Source: Ophiobolus disseminans
Lineage: Eukaryota; Ascomycota; Dothideomycetes; Pleosporales; Phaeosphaeriaceae
Reading direction: 5' to 3'
DNA length: 64,000 nt
Assembly: GCA_010093685.1 (NCBI GenBank)
Contig: MU006221.1
Span: 218,881-282,880 of the forward strand
Shown piece by piece: positions 31,540-43,375 of the stretch. Both the position numbers and the translations under genes were made by a program. Each line of letters begins with the position of its first letter. Position 1 is the stretch's first letter. Below the pieces are notes generated by a model. That model was given only the letters and a program-made list of their open reading frames with translations. It did no database searches and had not been told where the DNA came from.

Positions 31540-33307
31540 TCATACGAGTACGTGAGTCCCTTTAGTCTTGCCTGTTTCCATCTTGGCGGTGCGAGCTCCG
31601 AATTGGATGGCCCTTTTCTTCTCCGCTGCGACTCTCTTCATGCCGAGGTGCCATGCTAGCAGTCGAAGAGCTCGTTTCGCCGGCTCGAGAAACGTCGCTG
31701 GGTCTTCTGAGCTCTCTTCTTGAGGAGTTCCAAAATTGCATTTGGCGGTGACCGGCAATCTAAGTGATAGCGATATGAAATCCTCGTCTAGGTACGGGAA
31801 GCGCACTTCTTTGCCAGAATCACTTATGACTCTGTCGTCGCGGCCAAGATTGCGCTTGCCCAGTCGGCTAAAGTCTAATTCTAGTTCATCAAGGAGACCC
31901 TCGTAGCCATGCCGAGCAAAGGCGGTAGCATGGCGTTGGTAGCCTCCGAATAACTCGTCAGCACCAAGGCCTGAAAGTAGGACATGTGCTGGTGTCGTGT
32001 ATGGCATGTCTGATTTATCGCAATTGGGGGCATATATTTGGCCTGTGCCTTGCGAGGCAAAATATAGTGCGTAAGAAATGGAGAGGTCCATCTCAGTGTT
32101 GTGCGGGTGCATGAGAGACATGACAGTCGCGCGATGCGAAGTGGTCTTTGAGTATGGCACATCAATCTCAACGAGTCGCCAGCGACGTCCGGGGCAGACA
32201 TTGACTAGCTCATCGTACGACGAACGCCCGGTGATGCGGTCTGGGCAAAGCTTGTAGGGGCTTACGCCGGCATCAAGCTTACCATGTATCCGTGGGTTCT
32301 CGAAGGCGACATTGAGTAAGTCTATGGTCTCGCCGAGAGGCAGGAGGTCGTGACACATGCGTGCCAGGATGGTGCAGTCGAGGCCTCCAGAGAACAAGAT
32401 GGCTGTCTTGGCCTCACAAAACGCGTCTCCGTCCTTGGCAGCTGGATAGGCTTCGCGAACATGCTGAGTTCGAAGCTCTATTGACGTCTGTAGCGATTGC
32501 TTCAACGTATCCACCACATCAATCTTAGATGGTAGTGCACCGTCTTCAAACCCGCGGTTCATAGCTGGGAAGGGCAACATCTACAATGGTCAGCAGTGGA
32601 TTGAGGGAGGAAGACTTACCTACAAAGTAAAGGTCTTCGCTAGTCTGCTCTGTTCTGAGACGATGTGGAATGTGTCTATGTAAAGGCAGCGGCTGGTTGG
32701 AGGAGGCGGCACTGAGGTCAATGACGGAGATGCCATCAGCTTCGACCTCTATCCACGACTCGCCGCTCGCATTGTCGCATAGGCTGGACAGTATGAAAGT
32801 ATCATCCGTGGTTGTCTTGCGCAAGAGTGACCGCCTACCTAGGCAGTCTCTGCCATAGTATAGCAACTTGTGGGGTGCATCATAGAAGACGAACGCATAC
32901 GGCCCTTTGATACTTGCTAAGAGTGCAACTACTGCTCGTGCTGATTGCTCTGGCGATTCAACATTGGAGGAAGCTGCCAGGAGCTTATTGAATATGATCT
33001 GGGAGTCATTGCCCGCCAAGACTTGATGCCCAATGCTCCAGGCTTCGCCGTTCCAGCACAGAATGGATCCCACGTCGCCATCTCGTAGAGGCTGGCCAAC
33101 AACAGATTTGCCGCGTAATGACAGTACGGTGGAATGGAAGATGGCATGCAATGGCGGCGGTTCTAGGGTATCGTTGCGAGGTCCCGTGTCAACCAGCACC
33201 TGATGCTGCCCGCTACTGTCGGGACCTCGATTATGAAGCAAGGCCTTGGTAGCCGGGTCTGGGGTGATGAAGCCATGGCGGCTGATGGAGCAGAAGATGC
33301 CACACAT
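31540..33307 (-). CDS. Asparagine synthetase domain-containing protein (ASNSD1-like)
   Basis: Exons 33307-32624 and 32580-31540 join through a 43-bp intron in phase 0, giving 574 aa. The protein starts MCGIFCSISRHG, the class II glutamine amidotransferase fold with Cys2 as the expected nucleophile, and has HNRGPDSSGQH near residue 25. The second half is a PP-loop ATPase with AILFSGGLDCTILARM and, further on, LLSGLGADELFGGYQRH, as in asparagine synthetases. The long divergent middle fits ASNSD1-type proteins and not the canonical asparagine synthetase. It shares a 285-bp divergent promoter with the VPS9 gene. Confidence 0.92.
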
Positions 33308-33592
33308 GTGCAGGATAATGGAGCGAGGAAGGAACGTTGGTGTTGAGGCGCAGGTTTCAGGCGGTCGTGCATTAGCGGGTGTGGCGGAGATTCTGGGGCC
33401 AAACGCCGACGGAGCTTGGCCTCGACCATGGGACCTCGAGCGGGCGCAGCAGCAGACGGCCCACGAATAAACCTACACCTGCCGTGTCGCCCTATTTGAG
33501 CTCTTGAAAGCTCTTTACACCTTCATGGACGAAGACTGAACCACAGAAATTGCGCTGCATCCCCCAGACCTAGATCTCTTCCGACATCCTGC
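33308..33592. promoter_or_regulatory. Short bidirectional promoter
   Basis: 285 bp between the divergent ASNSD1-like and VPS9 start codons. Both genes look like housekeeping genes, so they may share control. No site is called. Confidence 0.5.
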
Positions 33593-36165
33593 ATGTCTCC
33601 CCCGAACGCTACTCCGCAGCCCGATGACGCGCCGACCACGATCACGGAACAGAAGCTGGGCAATGTGATTGACCAAGAAGAATGGATGAGTGGCTTGCAG
33701 AAAGAACCATCAAGTGAGAGCAGCAAGCCGGCAGAAAGTGGTCAAGATGCGCCCAAGGCAACCGCGACGGGGCAGGCAACAAATGTCGTGACAGAGGGCC
33801 ATGTTGGAGTTGAGAAGGCGGACACAGATGGTGAAGAGCATAACGTAGTCTCTGGCTCCAAACCAGCGTTGAACGGCTCAAGGGGTCCAGCAGAGATACC
33901 TGCCGAGGCACCGAAGCCGGCCCCAGGGCAGCCAGTGGACGATGGTGCAGCCCACACAGATCTGATAGACCTCTCTTCCACACCACCACGTGAGCCCTCG
34001 TCGAAGGCCGCGGGGAAAGCCGCCATACGATCACCGTCGCCTCCACCTCCACCGCCGAAAGACGAAAAGTACCTCACGACCAGCAACGTGCCCAGTCGAG
34101 CGACATCGCCCATATCGCTAGGGAAGTCAAGCGGGAGGAACTCGGAAGATGCCGCGGCAGCAGACTATGCAGGGAAATTCGACGGTCACGAGGACGCCGT
34201 AGACGACTCACAGTCGGAGATACAGAGCATCATGGGCCAGTTTGAGCAAGAGGACGGTGGACTGGGCGCAGACGAGATTATGTCACCGCGGTTGGAGCTT
34301 GCCAGTCCGTTGCTTGAATCGCCTACCACAGGTTTCCCGCCCCGGCGGTCGAGTCTCGTACCGCTCGACAAGCCGTTGCCCACTCCTAGCGACGACACAG
34401 CCTCGGTCCGATCGCCACAGTCACCGCCAGCGCGAACGTCATCCCTGTATCGCGTAGGCACGAATGCATCCTTCACAGAGCCCGTCTCGCCCAGTGCGCA
34501 TGCGCCCAAGTACCAGCCCGCCCAGCCTGCCCCGGAGCCCGAGCCAGACCTACCTTTTGACTTTCATCGCTTTCTCGAGCAGCTGCGACATCGGACGGCA
34601 GACCCGGTCGCCAAGTTTCTGCGCTCCTTCCTGCTCGAGTTTGGCAAGAAGCAGTGGATGGTGCACGAGCAGGTCAAAATCATAGGCGACTTCCTCGAGT
34701 TTATTAGCAAGAAGATGGCGCAATGCGAGGTGTGGCGGACTGTGTCAGATGCCGAGTTTGACAATGCAAGAGAAGGTATGGAGAAGCTCGTCATGAACCG
34801 ACTATACAACCAGACCTTTTCGCCCGCCATAGCCCCACCAGAGCCATCTTCACCGAGAAAAGGCCGACGGAGACAGGATCCGCCGGGACCTGGTCGAAGA
34901 GGGCAACATCAAGAAGACGTCGAGAGAGATGAAGTCCTCGCACAGAAGGTGCGGATCTACAAGTGGGTGAGCGAGGAGCATCTCGACATCAAGCCGGTGG
35001 GTGACAAGGGCCGGAAATTCTTGAACCTGGCGCAACAAGAGCTGCTAAAAATCAAGAGCTATCGAGCGCCAAGAGACAAGATCATTTGTGTGCTGAACTG
35101 CTGCAAAGTCATCTTCGGATTCTTGCGGACTTCAAAATCAGACCAGTCGGCGGACGCATTCGTGCCGCTACTCATCTACACGGTCCTACAAGCGAACCCC
35201 GACCATCTCGTATCTAATGTGCAGTACATCCTGCGATTCAGGAATCAAGACAAGCTGGGAGGTGAGGCAGGCTACTACATCTCATCACTGATGGGCGCAG
35301 TTCAATTCATCGAAGGCCTCGACAAGACATCCCTTACAGTAACCGACGAAGAGTTCGAAAAGAACGTCGAAGCCGCAGTATCCGCAATTGCAGAACGCCA
35401 CGCAGAAGCAGAAGCATCCACCGCATCAACACACCTACATCCATCCACTCCAGGCCACCGCCGCATGCCATCCCCGCACTACCACCACCTCTCCGAAAAA
35501 GGCGCCCCCCTCCGCCCCGAAATCACAACCCGAAACTCAATGGAAGCAGAGCGCGCCACACCCCGCCGCTCCACAAGCGTCAAAGACCGCAAAGCAGAAA
35601 CAGACCCCCCAGAAGAAGAAAACGCAGCCGTAGCCGGCCTATTACGCACAATACAAAGACCCCTCAGCACAATAGGCCGCATCTTCTCCGACACAGATAC
35701 ATCAACCTCAGCCTCCGGACCAGCTAATACGCCCCCGCAAAATACCACTCCCCGGCCCCCGGCCCAGCCGCCCCGCCCCGCAGCAGAATTTCCCGGCCAG
35801 GCCGCGCACTCCCAGCAACAGCAATACAGCGAGAAATCCCGCTCCTCGCACGACGACCCCCGACAACGCGCATCCCACGACGATCCACAGCGCCAGCGCC
35901 TCTCGGCTGAGGAATCCGCCGCGCGACAAGCATCGGCGGAAGCAGAGCAGGCACGACGCATCCAGGTGCAGGAGAATAAAGTTGTTGTGGAGACGCTGCA
36001 AGGGATGTTTCCGCAGCTGGATCGCGATGTTATTGTGGATGTTGTGAGGCAGAAGGAGGGACGGTATGTTAACATCTACAAAGCTTGTTGGGTTTAAGTT
36101 GAGTGCTAATTATGAACAGGGTGGGCTTGGCTGTTGATGCGTGTTTGGCGCTGGCGAATCCGTAG
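33593..36165 (+). CDS. VPS9: VPS9-domain Rab5-type GEF with C-terminal CUE domain
   Basis: Exons 33593-36063 and 36120-36165 give 838 aa. The first 320 residues are disordered and Pro/Ser-rich. The helical bundle and VPS9 core follow (FHRFLEQLRHRTADPVAKFL, then KIICVLNCCKVIF, DAFVPLLIYTVLQANPDHL and GEAGYYISSLMGAVQFI). A low-complexity region leads to a C-terminal CUE domain (ENKVVVETLQGMFPQLDRDV). The last exon is only 46 bp and supplies the end of the CUE helix (VGLAVDACLALANP); without splicing, the frame ends in an unrelated tail. Vps9 activates Rab5/Vps21 in endosomal and vacuolar sorting, and its CUE domain binds ubiquitin. It is longer than yeast Vps9 because of disordered regions. Confidence 0.93.
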
Positions 36166-36188
36166 CATAGTATAGCATAGCATAGCAG
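36163..36188. repeat. ATAGC-type short tandem repeat
   Basis: TAGCATAG-TATAGCATAGCATAGCAG starts at the VPS9 stop codon, giving four near-copies of a 5-bp unit in the 3' untranslated region. Confidence 0.7.
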
Positions 36189-36308
36189 GGTATTGTGCAT
36201 GTGTGAGGATGAACATAAGAATATTCGATGACAAGAGGTATTGTGTTTTTTGGAGTAAGTGTGGCTTGAATGTGGAAATGCGCAAATGTGCATTTGTGAG
36301 GTATACCG

Positions 36309-38933
36309 CTAGCCCCAGTTGTGCGAGAGGCTGGGGTTCCAGGCTGAACTTCCGCCGGCTTGACTCTGTGCCCAATCTGCCTGCTGCTGTTGGCCTTGAA
36401 CCTGTCCTTGTTCATACTGTTGAGCTTGCACCTGTGCTTGGCCAAGCTGTTGACCTTGGCCTTGACCTTGCTCGTACTGTTGGCCTTGCACCTGTCCCTG
36501 TGCTTGCTCATACTCTTGACCTTGTACTTGTCCCTGTCCCTCCTCGTACTGTTGACCTGCAACCGGTCCCTGCCCCTGCCCAAGTTGCTGCTGCCCCGTC
36601 CCCCACCCGGCACCCTCTTGACCCGTCGCCGCCCCCGGACTTGGACTCTGTCCCTGCATGCTCGCCGCTCCATAAACCAGCGCCTGCCTCTTGCGTCCTT
36701 CCGTCGGCTGCGGCATATCGGGCATAGGTTGCGGCGACGGCGTACTCCACATCTGCTGCGTGGCGCTCTCGTACGGACTCGTACCTTGCGTATCAAATGC
36801 GCTTCCCGTGTATGACATCGAGCTTGAAAACGGGCTTGGTTGCTGGGGGAATAGGCTCGGCGGCGTAGTGGGCCCATAGACGAGTTGTGGCGCTTGCGGC
36901 GATGCGGTGGGCATGGGGACCCATTGCGGGGGGAATGTCGATGTTGGCAGCGGTAGGAGTTGCGTGGGTGGCGAGGTGTGGGGAGATGTGGATTGGCGTT
37001 GGTAGAGCTGGGCGCTGAGGGAGGCGGATTCGCGTTGGAAGCGGTCGCGCCAGTGCGTGAACCCAAATCTTAGGCCGAAGTTTGAGAGCACGGATGTGAA
37101 GTCGTGGATGGCGGCGATTGCGCGGGAGGTCGGGTCGGCAGGGGCGATTTGACCTTCCGGAGGTAAGAGGGATGGAAAGGGGGGCGCGCTAACCTGGGAG
37201 GGTGGTGCAAGCGGATCGTCCGATTCTAGTTGTGATGGTGTCGGGGCTGGGGGTGTGGGTACTCTTGGATCTAAGATCATATCGATGTTGCGGGACAGGA
37301 CGTCAACAAATTGGCGGCCGGTCATGTATGCGCGCATCGCGTCATAGAAGGTCACTGGCGGTTTTGTCGTGTTTGACGGCTTGTTCAGAAGAGCTAGTAA
37401 GTTTGTTGCGTAGGCAATGCAGTGCTCGAAGATCAGACGTTGAGCGTATTCGTGGATGTGCGGTATCCGCGGGCTTGGCGAGAGAATGTAGACGTAGCTG
37501 TAGAGTAGTTCAAGCTCGAAGAATGATCGTATAGCCGGCAATGTACTTTGGGGCATATCTTGAAACCATTCCGACATTCGCATGTATTGTTTCCAGATAT
37601 AGGGGTATGGATCTTGCCATGACTCACGGCCCGAGTGGAAGAGGTCCATATACCACTCTGACTGGATTTCCCGAATCCTAAACAGGTCGAGTGCAGAGTC
37701 GAAGGACTGTTGAAAGACTTGTGACTGGGGCGACGAGTATTGTGGCGAACTAGCATTGACATAAAAAGGTAACGCAACATTTGTAGCTTCGTCCGAAAAT
37801 GAGAAGGCTCTGGTCTGAACAAGGGATGTCGATCTGGAATGAGGTCAGTACAGTGAAGGCCGGGAGAATAAATGTGAGGTCTACCTATCCAGCGAGTACA
37901 CGCACCAATAGACTCTCCGTCGAGTCTCTAACTTGGCGCGGGATATGGACACATTCTTGGAAGGGTCCTGGTGAATGCCCAAGTCTACCATCGCTCGAGA
38001 TGCTGCACCAATCAGAGTCCAGCTGTCAAAGTGATGTGGGTCCATCGTGGCGTAAATAGTCCAGAGTACAAGCGCTTGGATACTGGTAATGTAGCCCGGG
38101 TGCAGGACATCTTCCGCATTCTCGAGCGCCGCATTGACGTGACCTACCGCATCCGAGTAGAAGGTGTCGCCTCGTTGCTCCGATTGCGAAAGCGATGCAA
38201 TAGCCAGTACCATGCGGACGGTCCAACGATCCCACGATGTTGCAGCTTCACCTGGTTGATAAATGGCATCAACTGATGAATACAAGGTAGCCTCTTCGAA
38301 CACCGGTAAGAGTGTGTAAATATTGTTCAAGTAATGCTGAATGAGCGGATTAGCAGCATATCTTGCCGGTAGGGCCTTAGTCAGACCGGTGGGCAACGGC
38401 TCCTTGGTGCTTGCTGATTGAATTAGTCTTGCGTACGACATCTCCGTGGTGAAACCATAGAAGTCTCTGGCTGTGGCATTGACCGCACTTTGAATATTAG
38501 CATCCCACACTCCGAGGTTTCGGAAGACTTACAGAAGTCCAAAGCCAGAGACAAGGTCATCAATCTCGACAGCTTCCTTCCGGCGTGCAGCACGCTGGCT
38601 GATAGGCTTTGCTTTCACGGTGTCTACCGACGTTCTCCGAGGTGTGCTATTCTCTGACATATCAACCATCAAGACCGACGACTTCCTCCGTGCCCTCTGT
38701 TCTGTGATCTTCTTTTCCAGTCGTTCAACCCTCGCTTCGAGAGTCGCCACATAGCTCCTTTCCTTGCCTCGGGCGAATTGATCGTTGGTGCTAGAGCACT
38801 CAGAAGCACGATTCGATTTCTCACATGCTGTGCACGCAGGCAGCTTCCCATCACATTTGACCTTTGCCGCACGACATCGCGAGCAGGCCGCCACTGGTCG
38901 ACTCACCCGCAACAGTGGGGTTTCCAGCACCAT
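36309..38933 (-). CDS. Zn2Cys6 transcription factor with Gln/Gly-repeat C-terminus
   Basis: Exons 38933-38533, 38487-37885 and 37833-36309 give 842 aa. The Zn2Cys6 cluster CSRCRAAKVKCDGKLPACTA-C begins about 14 residues after the start, followed by a coiled-coil (YVATLEARVERLEKKI). The fungal-specific transcription factor middle homology region includes NPLIQHYLNNIYTLLPVFEE and RRVYWCVYSLDR. The C-terminal 110 residues are repeats of Gln, Gly and Tyr (QGQGQVQGQEYEQAQ type), prion-like in composition. An alternative ATG lies 15 codons upstream at 38978. It is divergent from another Zn2Cys6 gene at 39911. Targets are unknown. Confidence 0.9.
36380..36600 (-). repeat. Coding minisatellite of Gln/Gly codons
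   Basis: On the minus strand, CAG/CAA and GGN codons recur in imprecise units of about 30-36 bp, encoding GQ-x-QGQQYEQ-like blocks in the transcription factor tail. Length variation between strains is likely. Confidence 0.65.
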
Positions 38934-39910
38934 GAGGCTGTTCAGTCTTGCGTGGTAAGTGTATGTTTGCATGATCATGACGACGGTTCGAAGCAGGGGA
39001 AAGACGCAACAATTGACTTGACAATGTGGAACGAAGGATCAAAGCACTGGGACAGTCATCCGCGGAGCAAGATGGCAGAACGAAAGGGGCATGTGATTTT
39101 GTAGAGATAGTGGGTTTCACTCTTGGAGCTAGACTAAAGTATTTGAGAGGCACTCACCAGCTCGGCCGAGTGCACACTGGAGTATAGTGTGACCTTCTGG
39201 AATTATCTGGTCCGCGGAAGCCTGTAACCCAGCAACCGGTAAGTAGACTGGTGTGCCGTGGTCTTGCAAACGTTGCAGTCGAGTTAAGCGTGGCAACGGG
39301 TGGCGTAGCCGGCTCGATGCACCCCTCCGCCCTCGCGCCGAGGCGGCAGATAGTGCCGCGGTTTGTTGGTGGGCTACAGTTCTCGAAACGGTGTCTCAGC
39401 TGTGCCAGGCAGGCTGTTGGTCGAAAGTGGTCGTAGACGAGGGGTGGTGATGTGGGTGCTGGTGTCCCCTTTCGCCGAGTGGTGTTCGAGACCCAATTCC
39501 TCTCGGGACCTATCAGCGGCCACTTCCGCGTCTGCCCAACTGTTTGGCGCGGGCAAGCAGCCTGTCAGCGTTGCGCTACGCCGCAGCGGCCGAGGCCTCG
39601 TCATTCTCTGTGTTTCCTTTCTGGCGATCCGATTGGCGGCGCCGAGGAATAGGTGGCTGTTTTCTAAATGTGCCGTGCAGGGCCATGCAGGAGCGGTTTG
39701 CTGGACGGCCTCAGGATGCGAGGTAGATATGTGCTAGTCGGCCTAGTGAGACAAGTCTTTGTTGTACCTTTTCGCCCGACCGTGCTGCTCCAGGCGACCG
39801 AGGACACTGCCGCGACATGGTGATGGACGTGCGTGTCGATCTCCCCACACCATCCGCCGAGCACCAGAAGCCAGCAACTCTCCGCCCCTCCTCCCCGTGA
39901 CCGTCGAGCC
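38934..39910. promoter_or_regulatory. Shared upstream region of two divergent Zn2Cys6 genes
   Basis: 977 bp between head-to-head regulators. No TATA or specific operator is called; the right half is GC-rich. Several overlapping ORFs here look like chance frames in GC-rich DNA. Confidence 0.45.
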
Positions 39911-42521
39911 ATGGACGGCGTGAGCGCGACACAGACGAAGACGGAAGGCGCCCCGCACCCCTCAGAGGAAGGCACGACCGGCCAGAACCGCATCGCACAT
40001 ACCCTGACGGCGTGTTGTCGCTGCCGCACGGTGAGGCTGCTCCTTCCCCGGACCCTGGCCACAAACACTGACCCTCGCCCAGCGCAAGACACGATGCGAC
40101 CCAGGCCTCCCCCGCTGCGGGCCCTGCGAGCGGACAAACTCGCACTGCGAGTACTATGACCCGACCAAGGGGCGCAAGATCCCGCGAAACTATGTCGTGC
40201 ATCTGCAGCACAAGGTGCGCGACCTCGAGAGGCAGCTGGGGGAGCTGGAGAGGGATGATGTAGAACCAGACGCCGAGGATGTCATGCGCGGGGCAGCAGC
40301 AGTGCGCGTGCAGGATACCGATGAATCAAAGTTCCTAGGGCCCTCGAGCGGCATCACGATAACGCGGCTGGTGATGCAGCTGGCGAAGCAGTTCACCGAG
40401 TCGAAGAGCATCTCCGAAATTGTGCCCCATGCGCGCGCAAAGTCAATAAAGGCCACCTTCGCACAGGAGGACAAGCGTCCGACGTCCAAGATATATCCGC
40501 TCGTCAGCGACGTTGCGGCCGAGGAGCTGCCCAACCGCGAGCTCACCAATCTGCTCGTCGAGCTGTTCTACTGCAAAGGCGCGTACGGCTGCACCCAGGT
40601 CGCGCCTTCCCCATGCTGACAGCCGACAGTGCACCCCATGTACCCCATCTTCCACGAGCCCACCTTCACCAAGGACGTCGAGGAGCTCTACAGCGGCTCC
40701 ACCGACCCCTACCAGAACTACTGCCTGCGCATGGTCATCGCCATCAGCCTGCAGAAGATGGACACGCAGTACGCAGGCCTGGCCGACAGCTACTACCTGG
40801 CCGCGCTCAAGTACTTCGAGGCGGCTATCAAGCCAATGAACCTCAAGACGTTGCAGTGTTTCGCCCTAGTCGCGGGCTACTCGCTTCTCACACCAACCAG
40901 GACCGCTGTCTACTACATCATCGGCCTTGGCGTGCGGCTCTGCCAGGCGCTGGGGCTGCATGAGGAGAAGACCATCACTCGAGGTCCGGGCGGCCGGCCA
41001 GCTGACCCGCTCGAGATCGACATGCGCCGCCGTCTGTTTTGGACTCTGCTCACCATGGACTACGGCCTGTCGCACAGTCTCGGACGTCCAGCTCACTTTG
41101 CTACACGACGCGAACACATCGATGTCAACTTTGGCGAGCTCGTCGACGACGTCTTCATCACGAGGGACGGCATCAAGCCTGCGCCTCAAGCCTCACTCAA
41201 GAAATGGATCGGTATCCACTTCTATAAGATGCGCCTGCTGCAACTGGAAATTCGGAAGATGCTCTACCAACGCAAGAAGTCGGAGCCAAAAGACGACCAG
41301 CACCCCTGGTTCACCGAGATGCAGTCCAAGATCGAGGCTTGGCGAGACACGAGCCCTGAGATGGACGGCGGGTCTGGCTTGAACAAGGTTTGGTGAGTAA
41401 CGACATGGACCCTCGCTCCTGTGTAGGCTAACATGTACAGGTTCATCGGACGGTACAACACTATGGTGGTCTTTATGTATCGTCCCTCCCCACAGGTACC
41501 ACGGCCCTCGGTCCAGGCCGCCATACGATGCTACGATGCCTGTCAATTCAACATTTACATGACCCAGAAGCAGATCGAGACCAAGTCCGTCGACATGACT
41601 TGGATTTTTGTCCAGGCCATCTTCATGTGCATCAACACCATGCTCTGGACGCTATCCTACTCCGAAGTGCGACGAGTCCACAGTCGAGAGGAGGTTGAAG
41701 GCCACATGAACGTTGCACTAGAATCCATCAAACTTTCCTCGGAGCGGTGGCCTGGAGTCGCATCCGCCATGGAGCTTTACTACAACCTCATTGGCGCATG
41801 TATGAAGATTTTCGACAAGGACGGCGACGTGCCTATCACTGCCGGATCGCCGTCAGATACAGCGTCTGTGGTGTCAAGCAACATCGTGGACGGCATCAAT
41901 CGCTCTCGAACCACAAGTCCGGCAACGGCGTCCACCGCATCAGTGAGCACGCCCTCCGACAAAATATCTGTGCCGTTCGGCTATTTACCAAACCAGAGCC
42001 AGCAGGTCTTCAATTTCAACAACACGCCATCGAGCAACACAAGCCCCTATGCATCTTCGCCAAACACACAGCACGTCTCGCTGCATCATCCTCAGCAGCC
42101 CCAACAGCAGCAACAACTACCCCACGGGTACACCGATATGAGCCCCAAAACCTCAATGGACGCCGCCATGCCCATGTACAGCTACCCACCAACCACACAG
42201 TTCAACACTTTACCGACCACCTTCGCTGGCCTTCCTCAGTGGAATCCAACATTCTCCATGCCACCTCAAGAGCCTTATGGTATGCCGACAATGCCACTTT
42301 CGTCGCCGTTTTACAATGAAGCGTATGCTGCGAACCAAGGATACGAGCTTGCGGACTACCTAAACCCTGGCTGGAGTCAAGAAGCGCGAGGTAATGGCTT
42401 GACCCAGCAGCAACAAGCGCAACTGATGCAGGACTTTGAGATGCATGAGACGAGCAAGATTGAGGAGATGATCCAGCAGAGCTACCAACTATTCCGACCA
42501 CCCCAGCTGCAGACGTACTGA
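39911..42521 (+). CDS. Zn2Cys6 transcription factor with fungal-specific TF domain
   Basis: Four exons: 39911-40030, 40083-40578, 40630-41392 and 41441-42521, giving 819 aa. The Zn2Cys6 cluster is split by intron 1 (ACCRCRT, then RKTRCDPGLPRCGPCERTN) and is followed by a coiled-coil (VVHLQHKVRDLERQLGEL). The middle homology region includes HPMYPIFHEPTF, NLKTLQCFALVAGYSLLTPT and MRRRLFWTLLTMDYGLSHSL. The C-terminus is rich in Gln, Asn, Ser and Pro. Intron 2 removes an in-frame TGA; the only splice I found that restores frame with a usable length is 51 bp with a GC donor and AG acceptor. That junction is less sure. Regulated genes are unknown. Confidence 0.88.
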
Positions 42522-43375
42522 GAAGCCTGAGGCAATTTTGACTATGCGAACTCACTATCGCTGGACGAAGCATCCACAAATTCCACGCGCGAGTCAGTAA
42601 GCGCACACGCCACCACAGACAGGCATAGAGAAATTGCCGAGCATTGCCAAAGGCGTCTAGACCAGTCGATCACAGATCCTCACCACCACATGTAGCGAAA
42701 GATCGTCGAACAAGGTTTACCATGATCTACATCCGGGAACGCTCCGACACGCATTGATCCTTCTAGAACATCGATGTCGCCGCTGCCACGACGGCTGTCT
42801 TTAAACCCGAGTACGAAAGTCGACGTTGCCCGTATGGCGGGTCGGACGAAGCTACACTTAAGGAAAGAGAAGGTGTCACCAGAGAGATCGTCCCGGACGG
42901 CAGCAACCGATGTCGTCGCTACGGAAGCGAGGGCGGAGTGGCAAGACATGCACATGATGCCGAACCCGAAGAAAATGCCGGATACGAGGATCGATGGCAT
43001 AACCCGGATACTGGAAGAGCAGGGATGTTTGTGGATGAGGGATCATGGAGCGATCTAGATCGATGGTTTGAGTGCAGGCTTTGAGTGTCGGTTGGTGCGC
43101 CCAGCAGGTCTGAGTCTATAGACATTTGTAATAGCACCGGTCGAGTCGGGATAGTAGGATTTGAGAAATCATCATGTCAAAAAGGAGCTTTGCACGTGGG
43201 TCGCAAAACCATGGCAATACACGATACAGCATCAGACACTGATACCATATACTACCATGATTGACTTCAACTAAGGATCTGATTCCCACCTCTGAAGCTG
43301 ACACGTGATGTATGCTCCAAACCCCTCCATCAATAACACATTTTCCCTCCACACTTACTCCACCACCCTCCCAAC
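42522..43375. other. Intergenic between convergent genes, one open frame
   Basis: 854 bp. It holds a 106-codon minus-strand ORF at 42680-43000 (listed separately). No other signal. Confidence 0.35.
42680..43000 (-). CDS. Doubtful ORF with N-terminal hydrophobic segment
   Basis: ATG-initiated, 106 aa, opening with a membrane- or signal-like stretch (ILVSGIFFGFGIMCMSC) and a preference for C/G in third positions. There is no domain, and the opposite strand is also open for most of its length, so it may be chance. Confidence 0.25.
   Translation of the reverse strand: MPSILVSGIFFGFGIMCMSCHSALASVATTSVAAVRDDLSGDTFSFLKCSFVRPAIRATSTFVLGFKDSRRGSGDIDVLEGSMRVGAFPDVDHGKPCSTIFRYMWW

Noticed and set aside
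36110..37066. 318-codon minus-strand ORF overlapping the transcription factor tail
   Set aside because: Shadow frame of the Gln/Gly-rich coding region; the other frame carries the domain and joins correctly to the upstream exons.
39664..40211. Overlapping 157- and 166-codon minus-strand ORFs
   Set aside because: GC-rich antisense frames over the start of the Zn2Cys6 gene; no domain and no splice support.
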